From positions 264,084 through 328,083 of the forward strand of contig JAWSVM010000007.1 in the NCBI GenBank assembly GCA_033851915.1: DNA of 64,000 nt. The letters are read 5' to 3'. The DNA is from UBA1672 sp033851915 (GTDB lineage Bacteria > Pseudomonadota > Alphaproteobacteria > Micavibrionales > Micavibrionaceae). Numbering within the stretch: position 1 is the first letter of the stretch; each line of letters starts with the position of its first letter. This document shows, in pieces, positions 19,035-28,039 of the stretch. The notes under the pieces were generated by a model that did not search any database, was not told the origin of the DNA, and saw only the letters and a list, made by a program, of their open reading frames with translations. The position numbers and the translations under genes were made by a program.

Positions 19035-19355
19035 TTAATCAGGGGTAACAATTTGAACGGGAATGATATCTTCGCCTAAAGCACCATCGTTAATGAGTTG
19101 CCATTTTTCGTGTTGCTCTCCATCATAAACAGCGAATTTGAAATCACCTGTTGGATCTTTGAAAATGCAGGCCATCGGTTTTTCCATGCCATTATCTTGA
19201 AGCGTATTAAAGTTTTCTTTCAGATATGCCTTTGCGCTGTTCTCTGCCAATGTTGCGGGGGTGGTTCCCAAAAATGAACTGATGAAAGGGATGCTGCCTA
19301 TTGGGTCATTCGCATTGTATTTGGTCGGTATGATTTCCACTTGTGCTTGAGGCAT
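19035..19355 (-). CDS. Small protein of unknown function, paralogue of 19430-19717
   Basis: 106 residues. AAGGA precedes the ATG. The C-terminal half (MEKPMACIFKDPTGDFKFAVYDGE) matches the neighbouring protein (VTKPAAAMYITDHREIHFAIYDSE), so the two are paralogues. There is no signal peptide and no recognised family. The pattern of alternating hydrophobic residues around KFAVYD suggests a small beta-rich domain. It lies downstream of its paralogue on the same strand, 74 bases apart. Confidence 0.7.
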   Translation of the reverse strand: MPQAQVEIIPTKYNANDPIGSIPFISSFLGTTPATLAENSAKAYLKENFNTLQDNGMEKPMACIFKDPTGDFKFAVYDGEQHEKWQLINDGALGEDIIPVQIVTPD

Positions 19356-19429
19356 TATATGCGATCCTTTATGTTTAGAGATTATTATAAAATACTGTTT
19401 TAGATGTTTTTGTCAAATGTGATGTATTG

Positions 19430-19717
19430 TTAGAAATACGGAGCAACGGGTCTTAATGCATGCACATCTTTTGGCGTAACACTTTCCGGTGCTTCATTTT
19501 CGCTGTCATAAATTGCGAAATGAATTTCTCGGTGATCAGTGATATACATCGCTGCGGCAGGTTTTGTAACGCCTTCGTGCTTTAGCTCTTCATTATGCGT
19601 CATAAGATATTGTGCGGCAATTGCTTCGGCATCTATACGGGCAGTTGCTTTTTTCCACGCGGCTTTAGGGTAGGTAATTCCGGTGTTTTTGCTCGCAAAG
19701 GCTTCTTTAAGTTCCAT
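19430..19717 (-). CDS. Small protein of unknown function, paralogue of 19035-19355
   Basis: 95 residues starting MELKEAFASKN. It shares the KPAA-x-MYITD-x-HFAIYDSE core with the following gene. The N-terminal half is helical (DAEAIAAQYLMTHNEELKHEG), comparable to AENSAKAYLKENFNTLQDNG in the paralogue. No family is recognised. The upstream 56 bases to the aldo/keto reductase stop are A/T-rich and could hold a promoter. Confidence 0.7.
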   Translation of the reverse strand: MELKEAFASKNTGITYPKAAWKKATARIDAEAIAAQYLMTHNEELKHEGVTKPAAAMYITDHREIHFAIYDSENEAPESVTPKDVHALRPVAPYF

Positions 19718-19773
19718 TTTTTACCCGTTTTTTTATATTATTTGTGATTTTTTATATGTTTTTCCATATTAAG

Positions 19774-20544
19774 TCAATGGTTTAGAATATTGTTCACTGT
19801 TTTAATGTTTTGTTCCAGATGTTTGGATGTGATTGTGCCGATGATAACGCCGCTGGTTCCTTTATGGTCAAAGGCAAAGCGCAGAGCATCTTCTATATTA
19901 GTGGTGTGACCGCTGGACAGGACTTTTTTCAGGATAACACCTTTATTGTGCTTCTCGGCATAATCCAGAACGGCTTTTTCTTCTGTATAATCAGGGGTAT
20001 AGGTTGCCATACATATATCCATAAGTTCCAGCGTTTTTATACCGCCTTGCGCCGTTTTTGTGGAAGCGCCAATGGCTTTGACTAAGCCTTGATCCTTGAA
20101 ATCATGCATTTTTCTAATCAAGGCATCGTTGTTTAGAATGTCCATATCCGCGCCGTCGGAATGGATGAGCAGCGCATCGATATAATTCGTATTCAGGCGT
20201 TTGAGGGATCGCTCTAAACTGCGTTCGAAATGATCAGGAGTGAAGTTGTAGGATGATTTCCCGTCTTCAAATTCCTCGCCAGCCTTGCCGATAATGACCC
20301 AGTCTTTCCGTTGTCCTGCCAGCAAAGTGCCAAGGCGTTCTTCACTGGTGCCATAAGCGGGCGCGGTGTCCAGCATATTGATGCCTAATGATTTAGCGAG
20401 GGCGAGCAGGTTGTGCAGGTGTTCATCATCAGGCAGGTCAAAGTCTTGCGGGTATTTAACGCCTTGGTTTCGTCCGAATTTTACAGTGCCAAGCCCGAGT
20501 GGAGAGATTTTCAGCCCTGTTTGTCCTAATGTGATGTGTTTCAT
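19774..20544 (-). CDS. Aldo/keto reductase family oxidoreductase
   Basis: 256 residues. The family signatures are LGLGTVKFGRN at the N-terminus, LDTAPAYGTSEERLG (catalytic Asp and Tyr), the Lys in VIIGKAG and the His in ALLIHSDG. It is shorter than the usual ~300 residues but retains the TIM-barrel catalytic set. It probably reduces or oxidises a carbonyl substrate with NADP(H); the substrate is unknown. Its ATG overlaps the stop of the FAD oxidoreductase by four bases, the last step of a coupled secA-hydrolase-oxidoreductase-reductase operon. Confidence 0.9.
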   Translation of the reverse strand: MKHITLGQTGLKISPLGLGTVKFGRNQGVKYPQDFDLPDDEHLHNLLALAKSLGINMLDTAPAYGTSEERLGTLLAGQRKDWVIIGKAGEEFEDGKSSYNFTPDHFERSLERSLKRLNTNYIDALLIHSDGADMDILNNDALIRKMHDFKDQGLVKAIGASTKTAQGGIKTLELMDICMATYTPDYTEEKAVLDYAEKHNKGVILKKVLSSGHTTNIEDALRFAFDHKGTSGVIIGTITSKHLEQNIKTVNNILNH

Positions 20545-21713
20545 TCAGGCTTGCTCCACTTTGCTTTATCCCATGGCGTTTGCGTGTACGCGGCCTCGGG
20601 GAGGAATGAAAAATCGCTTTCGTTTGCGGAGGGGGTAATGCTCTGCTTCTCCAAATCTTTCAAGATCATATCTGACAGCATTGGCGCGAAGGTCAGTTTT
20701 GTCGGCCAGCAATAAAGTGCGGCATCCGTATGATGGATAGTTGGCGTATCAGGCATCCAGCTATCGGTTTTTGATTTGCCCTCAATGCGATCAATCGGCA
20801 GGACGCTCCATTCTATGTTGGAAAAATCTATAGCGGGGAGATAGGCTTTCAACGCTTTCAACGCATCATTATAAACATCGCGCGGATCGGAGTCTTTTTT
20901 ACGCTCTGCCACGCCGCCACCCAGATACCACACCAATGTGCCGTCACTCATTTTGTGGGTGGTGATGGAGGCGACAGGCTTATCGGTTTTACCGACCAGA
21001 TGTGCATAAAGCGGGAAGGGGGCGTTTTTGACCATACCTTGCATTAAAGGGCGTTTTTGGGTGGCTAGCCCTTCATCTTGTGCGTGGGTCTTTGCAATCT
21101 GGTGGTTGCTTGCCGCGCCGGTGAAGATGATGCGCTTGGCGGTGATGTTATGTTGTTTCAGAAAGTCGAAGGGGGCGGCGGCTTGTTCCTCGGTAATCTG
21201 CTTGATGCAGTTTTTGTATGGTTCAGCCAGCGCGCGCAGGATACTGGGGATATCGAGGACAGGCTCGCCCATGAAGATGACGCTGCCTTTAAAGCCGGAG
21301 CGTTTAATATCCTCCGACCACTCATCATGGGGGATTTCATGGACGCTGCTGCCCAGTGCTTTCTTTGTGACTAGCTTGGTAAGGCCGCCCATAAATCCAG
21401 CGGGGATTAAGAGTTGCTGCGAATTCGCGCTAACATTTGCGGCGCGTAAATCAACATCGCCTTTACCTTTTAGAGCGTCGCGCCATAGGTCGGGCATCGC
21501 GCTGATGGATTTGGCGAGGGCGTTTACTTTGCCCGCGAGAGAGAATTTTAAGCCTGAATGGATGATTCCTTGTGAAGCGATAGTTTGTCCGCAGCCAATG
21601 CTTTCTTTTTCCAGTAATAAAACATCATAGCCCATGGTTTTCAGGCGATTAAATGTCCACAGACCTGCGATCCCCGCGCCAAAAATCACGATGTCTGTGT
21701 TTGTTTGGTTCAT
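20541..21713 (-). CDS. FAD-dependent oxidoreductase (DAO family)
   Basis: About 390 residues from the ATG at 21713. The N-terminal Rossmann motif FGAGIAGLW with the following LLLEKE acidic residue binds FAD, and GQTIASQGIIHSGLK resembles the glycerol-3-phosphate/D-amino-acid oxidase family. The chosen start gives an ATGA overlap with the upstream hydrolase; the longer frame would run into it. The substrate is unknown; coupling to an aldo/keto reductase suggests a shared small-molecule pathway, which is inference. Confidence 0.88.
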   Translation of the reverse strand: MNQTNTDIVIFGAGIAGLWTFNRLKTMGYDVLLLEKESIGCGQTIASQGIIHSGLKFSLAGKVNALAKSISAMPDLWRDALKGKGDVDLRAANVSANSQQLLIPAGFMGGLTKLVTKKALGSSVHEIPHDEWSEDIKRSGFKGSVIFMGEPVLDIPSILRALAEPYKNCIKQITEEQAAAPFDFLKQHNITAKRIIFTGAASNHQIAKTHAQDEGLATQKRPLMQGMVKNAPFPLYAHLVGKTDKPVASITTHKMSDGTLVWYLGGGVAERKKDSDPRDVYNDALKALKAYLPAIDFSNIEWSVLPIDRIEGKSKTDSWMPDTPTIHHTDAALYCWPTKLTFAPMLSDMILKDLEKQSITPSANESDFSFLPEAAYTQTPWDKAKWSKPE

Positions 21714-22612
21714 AGACTGCGTTTTTCCAGCCAATCTTCAATAACGGCGATTTGTTCGGGGGCCATCAGGGATGGAACATGCCCGCAATCTTCGAAGATA
21801 TGTGTATCGAGGGAAAAACCAATAGCAGTGCGCTGCATTTTCTCCAGAATATCTTTGGACAGGATAACAGATCGTCCACCGCGCAGCACAAGCGTGGGGC
21901 ATTTTATCTGATCCCATAGCGGCCATAAATCAACAGTGCCTGTTGGCTGTGTTTTAAAGATGCGCGCGATTTTCTCATCATACGCGTAGGCGATTTTTCC
22001 TCTGCGGATGGTGCGAAAATTATGCTCTGCCATGTATTTCCATTGCGCATCCGTAATTGGCCCCCATGTCAGGCCACGGGTTTTGCGCATGCGCTTTTCC
22101 AGCCGTGCGACGTTCTTGAATTTATAGAGTTTCTTGATAATGCGCAGGATGAATTTCACCATTTTTTTCGGCACTTCGGGGCCTACATCATTCAAAATTA
22201 GGCGACGGATCGGCGTGTTTTCTTCAGCCGCTAAAGCAATACCCAGTAGCCCGCCAAGCGAAACACCCAGCCAATCAACACTGCGTGGTGTGTTAAGATT
22301 TAAATGCGTGAGGACGGCAATAATATCTTGGTGATATTGTTTGTAATTATAATCCAGTGGATTGGGCAGGAAGTCACTGCGCCCGCGTCCGGCAAGGTCA
22401 ATGGCGATAACGCGGTATCCGCATTTGACAAGGCAAGGTGCGAGATAATCGAAATCATGCCCGTTTCCTGTTAGGCCATGGATGCAGACAATGACCTCTG
22501 TATTGTCTTGCCCCCAATCGCTATAGACGATTTTATGTGTGCCCTCGCTGTTTTGGCATGTGAGGGCAGTCTCTATAAAGTCACGGGAGGTGGGGTCAGC
22601 TGATTTTTCCAT
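21710..22612 (-). CDS. Alpha/beta hydrolase
   Basis: About 300 residues from the ATG at 22612 (MEKSADP). The oxyanion segment VCIHGLTGNGHDFDYL, the nucleophile elbow GVSLGG (Ser) and a C-terminal DCGHVPSL histidine form the expected triad arrangement. It is a cytoplasmic esterase/lipase-type enzyme of unknown substrate. The start lies inside the last codons of secA, overlapping it by 17 bases; an AGGAAAG is found upstream within secA. A longer frame to 22690 exists but would overlap secA further. Confidence 0.87.
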   Translation of the reverse strand: MEKSADPTSRDFIETALTCQNSEGTHKIVYSDWGQDNTEVIVCIHGLTGNGHDFDYLAPCLVKCGYRVIAIDLAGRGRSDFLPNPLDYNYKQYHQDIIAVLTHLNLNTPRSVDWLGVSLGGLLGIALAAEENTPIRRLILNDVGPEVPKKMVKFILRIIKKLYKFKNVARLEKRMRKTRGLTWGPITDAQWKYMAEHNFRTIRRGKIAYAYDEKIARIFKTQPTGTVDLWPLWDQIKCPTLVLRGGRSVILSKDILEKMQRTAIGFSLDTHIFEDCGHVPSLMAPEQIAVIEDWLEKRSL

Positions 22613-25337
22613 GGCACTGTTTATATTTCTTTCCTGATTCACATGGGCATGGTGCGTTGCGTGGTGTTTTGCTCCATGTCTCGGGATCATCTTTGTTAAA
22701 TGCGACGCGTTTCTGCGGGAAAGGCTTTGGCGCGGTTTGTCTGTTTTGCGGCCCTGATTTTGGCCCTGATTCTGATAGAGCGGGGTCTGATCTGCTTTCC
22801 TGTGTGGCTGGTGTGTTTTCGTCCGATCTCATGGTTAGGCTTGCGCCATTGCTATCCATGTTTACTTCAACCAAGCAGAGTGTCTGGGTGATTGTTTCCC
22901 GCATGGATTCCAGCATGTTTTGGAACATTGAAAACGCTTCGGTTTTATATTCATTAAGCGGATCTTTTTGACCAAACGCGCGTAGATTAATACCTTGGCG
23001 AAGATGATCGAGGTTTAGAAGATGTTCTTTCCAATGTTGATCAATCATTTGAAGGACGATGGATTTCTCAATTTGTCTCCAGATATCTGCGCCGGTATTG
23101 GCAACTTTTTCTGCCATTTTCTTGTCAGAGGAATCGATAATACGCTCCATCAATTCATGGTCGGCGATGCCTTCTTCTTTTGCCCAATCTTTGACAGGAA
23201 GCTGCATATTTATAACGCGTAGGATTTCCGTTTCAAGGGTGTCCGTATCCCATTGCTCGGCATATGCACCGGAAGGGACGCAGCGTTCTACGGCATCTTC
23301 GATTGCGTCATGGCGCATATCTTTGACCATTTCCTCGATGTTATCGGCGCTCATCACTTCACGGCGTTCTTCGTAAATTTCTTTACGTTGATTATTCATC
23401 ACATCATCGAATTTCAGCAGATTTTTCCGCATTTCGAAGTTCATGGCTTCGACTTTGCCCTGTGCGCGTTCCAGCATTTTGGAAATCCATGGGTGTTCTA
23501 ATGCTTCACCATCTTCAAGGCCGATGCGTTTGCTGTTTAAAAGGCCTTCCAGCTGTTGTCCTGCAAAGACGCGCATAAGATCATCTTCAACAGAGAGGAA
23601 GAAAATGGAAGCACCCGGATCGCCTTGGCGACCTGAACGTCCACGCAGCTGGTTATCGATGCGTCGTGATTCGTGGCGCTCTGTTCCCACGATGTATAAG
23701 CCGCCGGCTTCTATAACCAGCTTCTTGTCTTTTTCAACGTCATCACGTATTTTTTGTGATTCTTTTTCTTGTTTATCTTCTGACCATGATGGATCAAGAG
23801 CGTCTTGAACAAGCATATCGGCGTTACCGCCAAGTTGAATATCCGTTCCACGACCAGCCATATTTGTTGCAATTGTGATTGCGCCAAGCTTTCCCGCTTG
23901 ACCAACGATGAATGCTTCTCTTTCATGGTGACGGGCATTTAGAACGTTGTGTTTTATTTTCGCTTTTTTCAAACGTGCGGAGAGGGTTTCTGATTTTTCA
24001 ATGGAGACTGTTCCCACCAAGATGGGTTGTTTGCGATCCATACATTCTTCGATTAGGCCAACAATTGCATCTTCTTTTTCACGCAAAGATTTATAGATTT
24101 TATCCTCGTGGTCGATGCGGGAAATGTCGGTATGTGTTGGAATAGAGATAACACCGAGTTTATAGATTTCGTCAAACTCTGCGGCTTCGGTCATCGCTGT
24201 TCCTGTCATCCCTGATAGTTTGGGATACATACGGAAATAATTCTGGAATGTGATAGAAGCCAGTGTTTGATTTTCGTTTTGAATTTCAACGTTTTCTTTG
24301 GCTTCGATGGCTTGATGTAAGCCTTCGGATAGGCGTCTGCCATCCATCATACGGCCTGTGAATTCGTCGATCAGTGTGACTTTATTATCTTGAACGATAT
24401 AGTCTTTTTCACCCTGAAATAATTTATGGGCGCGCAAAGCCTGATTAACATGATGCACCAAGGAGATGTTATCCATGTCGTACATATTGCCTTCTTTAAG
24501 GATGCCATGTTCTCTTAGGAGTTCTTCGACATGCTCTTGTCCTTGCTCGGTCAAAACGATGCTTTTGTGCTTTTCTTCCAGATCGTAATCGGCATCTTCC
24601 AGTTGAGGAATGATTTTATCAACGGAAATATAAAGTTCCATATTGCCTTCAGACGGGCCAGAAATAATTAGAGGTGTTCTGGCTTCATCAACCAAAATCG
24701 AATCAACTTCATCGACAATGGCGAAGTTGAAGGGGCGTTGAACCATTTGGTCCAACCTGAATTTCATATTATCGCGCAAATAATCAAAGCCGAATTCATT
24801 ATTCGTGCCGTAACTAACATCCGCGGCGTAGGCTTTGCGGCGATCTTCTTCGCTGATATTGCCGGTAATACATCCTGTTGTCAGGCCAAGGAAGGTGTAG
24901 ACTTGGCTCATCCATTCGGCGTCACGTTCGGCGAGGTAATCATTGACGGTTACAACATGCACGCCTTTACCTGATAGGGCGTTAAGATAAACAGCCAAGG
25001 TCGCGACAAGGGTTTTACCCTCACCTGTGCGCATTTCCGCGATTTTCCCATCGTTCAAAGCTAATCCACCGAGAAGCTGCACATCGTAATGGCGCTGTCC
25101 TAGTGATCTCTTGGCGGATTCACGCACAACGGCGAATGATTCGTGCAGGAGATTTTCCAGTGGCTCACCATTTTCAAGGCGCTGACGAAACAGATTGGTT
25201 TGATCCTGTAATTTCGAATCATCCATCGGTTCGTATGTCGCTTCCAGCGCATTGATTGGATCAATGTGCTTTTGCAATGTTTTTAACGCGCGGTCATTAG
25301 AAGAACCGAATATTTTTGTTGCCAGGCCGAGTACCAT
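22596..25337 (-). CDS. secA: Protein translocase subunit SecA
   Basis: About 913 residues from the ATG at 25337, which follows AGGAG. Walker A is MRTGEGKTLV, DEVD is the Walker B motif and the helicase-like DEAD ATPase domains are complete. The C-terminal zinc-binding SEC-C motif reads CPCESGKKYKQCHG. SecA drives post-translational export through SecYEG. A longer frame to 25448 is open, but it lacks family sequence. It heads the coupled operon with the hydrolase, FAD oxidoreductase and aldo/keto reductase. A 7-base hairpin, TGCACTT with AGGTGCA, lies at 25361-25380 in the probable leader. Confidence 0.98.
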   Translation of the reverse strand: MVLGLATKIFGSSNDRALKTLQKHIDPINALEATYEPMDDSKLQDQTNLFRQRLENGEPLENLLHESFAVVRESAKRSLGQRHYDVQLLGGLALNDGKIAEMRTGEGKTLVATLAVYLNALSGKGVHVVTVNDYLAERDAEWMSQVYTFLGLTTGCITGNISEEDRRKAYAADVSYGTNNEFGFDYLRDNMKFRLDQMVQRPFNFAIVDEVDSILVDEARTPLIISGPSEGNMELYISVDKIIPQLEDADYDLEEKHKSIVLTEQGQEHVEELLREHGILKEGNMYDMDNISLVHHVNQALRAHKLFQGEKDYIVQDNKVTLIDEFTGRMMDGRRLSEGLHQAIEAKENVEIQNENQTLASITFQNYFRMYPKLSGMTGTAMTEAAEFDEIYKLGVISIPTHTDISRIDHEDKIYKSLREKEDAIVGLIEECMDRKQPILVGTVSIEKSETLSARLKKAKIKHNVLNARHHEREAFIVGQAGKLGAITIATNMAGRGTDIQLGGNADMLVQDALDPSWSEDKQEKESQKIRDDVEKDKKLVIEAGGLYIVGTERHESRRIDNQLRGRSGRQGDPGASIFFLSVEDDLMRVFAGQQLEGLLNSKRIGLEDGEALEHPWISKMLERAQGKVEAMNFEMRKNLLKFDDVMNNQRKEIYEERREVMSADNIEEMVKDMRHDAIEDAVERCVPSGAYAEQWDTDTLETEILRVINMQLPVKDWAKEEGIADHELMERIIDSSDKKMAEKVANTGADIWRQIEKSIVLQMIDQHWKEHLLNLDHLRQGINLRAFGQKDPLNEYKTEAFSMFQNMLESMRETITQTLCLVEVNMDSNGASLTMRSDENTPATQESRSDPALSESGPKSGPQNRQTAPKPFPQKRVAFNKDDPETWSKTPRNAPCPCESGKKYKQCHGKIS

Positions 25338-25500
25338 AAAGTCTCCTAAAAAGTAATGAGTGCACTTGATATAAGGTGCAAAATCGCCCACGTCAATAAA
25401 AGCCCTGTGGGTAGACCTAATAATAGGTGTTGAAAACAGTAATTTCATTCGTTAGGGTCTCAGGGATTGATACATATTTAAAAAAATTAAGAGGAATATT

Positions 25501-26583
25501 ATGATAGAGCATAAGAAATCTTGCCATGAGACGTGCACGTCAGAGCGTGGGAATGCCATTGTTGCGACACTTGTCATACTGGTTATTGCGGCAGTTGGAT
25601 TTTTTGCCTATAAATCCGGTAAATTGGACATGGTTATGGCGAAGGGTGATTCGGCTGTTAGTGGTGCTGTTGATACTGCGGCAACGGCAGAACCTGAAAA
25701 GCCAAAAAATGAAAATCCTGTTTTAGCCAAATTATATGGTGATGAAGTTAAACGTCAGGACGTTCTTGCTTTGGTGAACACGATGCCACCGCAAATGAAA
25801 CAAATACCGCCAGAACAACTTTTCTCGTTGGCGCTGGAGCAAATTATCAACAATAAAATTATTGATAAAAATGCTGCAACATCAGGGCTTGAAAATGATT
25901 CAGAAGTTTTAAAGCAGTTGGAAGGCGTTAAAGTTCAAATCGTTCGTAATAAGTTCCTTGAAAATGCTGTGAAGTCAAAGTTGACGGATGAACGTTTGAA
26001 GGCTGAATACGAACAGTATTTGGCGGATTTTCCTGACGTTGAAGAAGTGAAGGTTGCTCATATCCTTGTTGATAATGAAAAGCTGGCTAAAGAGCTGATT
26101 GCGAAATTGAATAAGGGGGCAGCCTTTGCAGACTTGGCGAAAGAAAACTCTCAAGATGGATCTGCTGAAGATGGCGGAGAACTTGGTTATTTTACGAAGA
26201 CTGATGTTGTTCCAGCCTTTGCAAAAGCAGCCTTCGCTCTTGAAGCCGGAACATATTCAAAAGCGCCTGTGAAAACTGATTTTGGGTTTCATATCATTAA
26301 AGTTGATGAAAAACGTGCGCGTCCACCTGCACCATTTGCAGAAGCCAAGCCTTACATGGAACAAGAGTTACAGCGCGTTATTCTTGATGAAATGATTGCA
26401 GAGCTGAAAGCGGATGTTGCGATTGAGCGTTTTGATATTAATGGTAACCCAATTGCGAAAACCGAGCCTGCTGCCGGTGCAGAAGGCCAAGCAGAAGATA
26501 CTCCTGCGGAAGCGGATGTTGCTGCAACGCCAATGGATGCACCTGATGAAGATGGTGCAGCAATTGAAGGCGTTGTTGAGTAA
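25501..26583 (+). CDS. Parvulin-type peptidylprolyl isomerase, membrane-anchored
   Basis: 360 residues. One membrane segment near residues 20-37 (NAIVATLVILVIAAVGFFAY) anchors the protein; the rest should face the periplasm. A SurA-N-like helical region precedes the rotamase domain at about 175-270 (VAHILVDNEK, FADLAKENSQDG, GGELGYFTK, HIIKVDEKR). It would fold or chaperone exported proteins. The C-terminal 50 residues are Ala/Glu/Pro-rich. It is divergent from secA, fitting a role in export. Confidence 0.9.
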   Translation: MIEHKKSCHETCTSERGNAIVATLVILVIAAVGFFAYKSGKLDMVMAKGDSAVSGAVDTAATAEPEKPKNENPVLAKLYGDEVKRQDVLALVNTMPPQMKQIPPEQLFSLALEQIINNKIIDKNAATSGLENDSEVLKQLEGVKVQIVRNKFLENAVKSKLTDERLKAEYEQYLADFPDVEEVKVAHILVDNEKLAKELIAKLNKGAAFADLAKENSQDGSAEDGGELGYFTKTDVVPAFAKAAFALEAGTYSKAPVKTDFGFHIIKVDEKRARPPAPFAEAKPYMEQELQRVILDEMIAELKADVAIERFDINGNPIAKTEPAAGAEGQAEDTPAEADVAATPMDAPDEDGAAIEGVVE

Positions 26584-26607
26584 CCTCTTCAACTTATAAA
26601 ATTTTAT

Positions 26608-26645
26608 AAAAGCCGTGATGTTGTATGCTTCGCGGCTTTTTATTT
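26608..26645 (+). terminator. Rho-independent terminator after the isomerase gene
   Basis: AAAAGCCG (26608-26615) pairs with CGGCTTTT (26633-26640) across a 17-base loop, followed by T-rich sequence. It ends the isomerase transcript 25 bases after its stop codon. Confidence 0.8.
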
Positions 26646-26677
26646 TTCCGAAATTTAGAATAGTGAGACATAAGCAC

Positions 26678-27145
26678 ATGGCGACGAATAAAATGAATTG
26701 CGCGCAGGCATTGGAATTACCACGGCCTGAACAGCCATCAGGGTTGCCTGTGGTTTTGGTTGCTGCGGTTGCTTTGGTTGATAAAGAAGGGTGTGTTCTT
26801 TTGGCGCAGAGACCACAAGGGAAATCTATGGCCGGTTTGTGGGAATTTCCGGGCGGCAAGGTTAAGGATGGTGAAAACCCTGAATATGCGCTGATGCGTG
26901 AATTGGAGGAGGAGTTGGGCATAGAAACGCGGGAATGCTGTTTCTCACCCATTGGCTTTGCGTCCCATGCCTATGATGATTTTCATCTGCTGATGCCTTT
27001 ATTTGTGTGCCGTGTGTGGCGCGGTGAAATAAAACTTCTGGAGGGGCAGCAGGACTTTGCATGGGTTTTGCCACAGGATATGTATGACTATCCAATGCCC
27101 GAGGCTGACCTGCCACTTATTTACCAATTAAGAGACCATTTATAG
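26678..27145 (+). CDS. mutT: Nudix hydrolase, MutT-like
   Basis: About 155 residues from the ATG at 26678. The Nudix box GGKVKDGENPEYALMRELEEELGIE is complete, preceded by LLAQRPQGKSMAGLWEFPGG. This pattern is typical of MutT, which hydrolyses 8-oxo-dGTP and limits mutation; other Nudix substrates cannot be excluded. A longer frame from 26615 would start inside the terminator hairpin and is rejected. Confidence 0.9.
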   Translation: MATNKMNCAQALELPRPEQPSGLPVVLVAAVALVDKEGCVLLAQRPQGKSMAGLWEFPGGKVKDGENPEYALMRELEEELGIETRECCFSPIGFASHAYDDFHLLMPLFVCRVWRGEIKLLEGQQDFAWVLPQDMYDYPMPEADLPLIYQLRDHL

Positions 27146-27264
27146 TATAGTTATTTGCTTTTACTTTGTTACAGCGTTGTTTCGTCGCTACCGTATTATC
27201 ATAGGCTTACGTTCCTTTCGCATTGTACCAAAATAAATTCAAACAACCATATAAAGACACTCTG

Positions 27265-28026
27265 ATGTACTTTTCGATTTCAGATTTACAAAAATTTTAT
27301 AACAGCGATATAGGCAATATCGTTCAGGATATTCTGCAGACCCATATTCATGAGTTTTGGCCTGATATGTATGGCTTGCGTGTTATGGGGTGCGGTTATG
27401 CCGCGCCGTATCTTGCGACTTTGTGCAAGGATGCAGAGCGCGTTCTTGCGATGACCACGCCAAAACAAGGTGCGTCTCAATGGTGTGCGGATCAAAAGAA
27501 CATGGCGTTTATTTCGAATGAATTTCGTATGCCTCTCGAAAGCAGCTCGGTTGATAGGATTTTGTTAATTCATCATTTGGAGCATTGCGACCATTTGCGC
27601 GAGTCTCTGCAGGAAATTTGGCGTGTTCTAAAACCGAATGGGCGGTTGCTGGTTATTGTTCCCAATCGCATGGGGGTTTGGTCAAAGGCGGATTGGTCGC
27701 CATTTGGTCATGGTCATCCATTTACAGCGTCTCAACTTGGGTCTTATCTGCGTGATAATATGTTTGTGCAAGAACGGCACAAGGCTGCTCTATTTGTGCC
27801 GCCAATGCCTGATTCACCGATCATGATGAAATCTGCGAATTTGATAGAGCGTATGGCCGGAAATATATTTCCATTTGTTGCCGGTGTTCACATGATGGAG
27901 ATGAGCAAGCAAATTTACGCAAAAGTCGATAAGACGGGAACGGGATCTGCTGTTTTGGCGAAGACCAAGGAATTGCTGCAAGGTGGCGGCGGCGTTGTGC
28001 CGCAGAATTTTTCACTAAAGAAGTGA
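27265..28026 (+). CDS. Class I SAM-dependent methyltransferase
   Basis: About 253 residues from the ATG at 27265; the open frame to 27223 begins with TTG and is less likely. The core contains GLRVMGCGYAAPYL (SAM-binding loop), RILLIHHLEHCDHLRESLQEIWRVLKPNGRLLVIVPNRMGVW, typical of Methyltransf_11 enzymes. The substrate is unknown. It is convergent with metA. Confidence 0.87.
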   Translation: MYFSISDLQKFYNSDIGNIVQDILQTHIHEFWPDMYGLRVMGCGYAAPYLATLCKDAERVLAMTTPKQGASQWCADQKNMAFISNEFRMPLESSSVDRILLIHHLEHCDHLRESLQEIWRVLKPNGRLLVIVPNRMGVWSKADWSPFGHGHPFTASQLGSYLRDNMFVQERHKAALFVPPMPDSPIMMKSANLIERMAGNIFPFVAGVHMMEMSKQIYAKVDKTGTGSAVLAKTKELLQGGGGVVPQNFSLKK

Positions 28027-28039
28027 TCGGCAATTGTTT

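Noticed and set aside
22613..22690. Longer start of the alpha/beta hydrolase
   Set aside because: It would overlap secA by 95 bases with no conserved residues; the ATG at 22612 is more economical.
25338..25448. Longer secA start
   Set aside because: The extra 37 residues have no family match, and the ATG at 25337 follows AGGAG directly.
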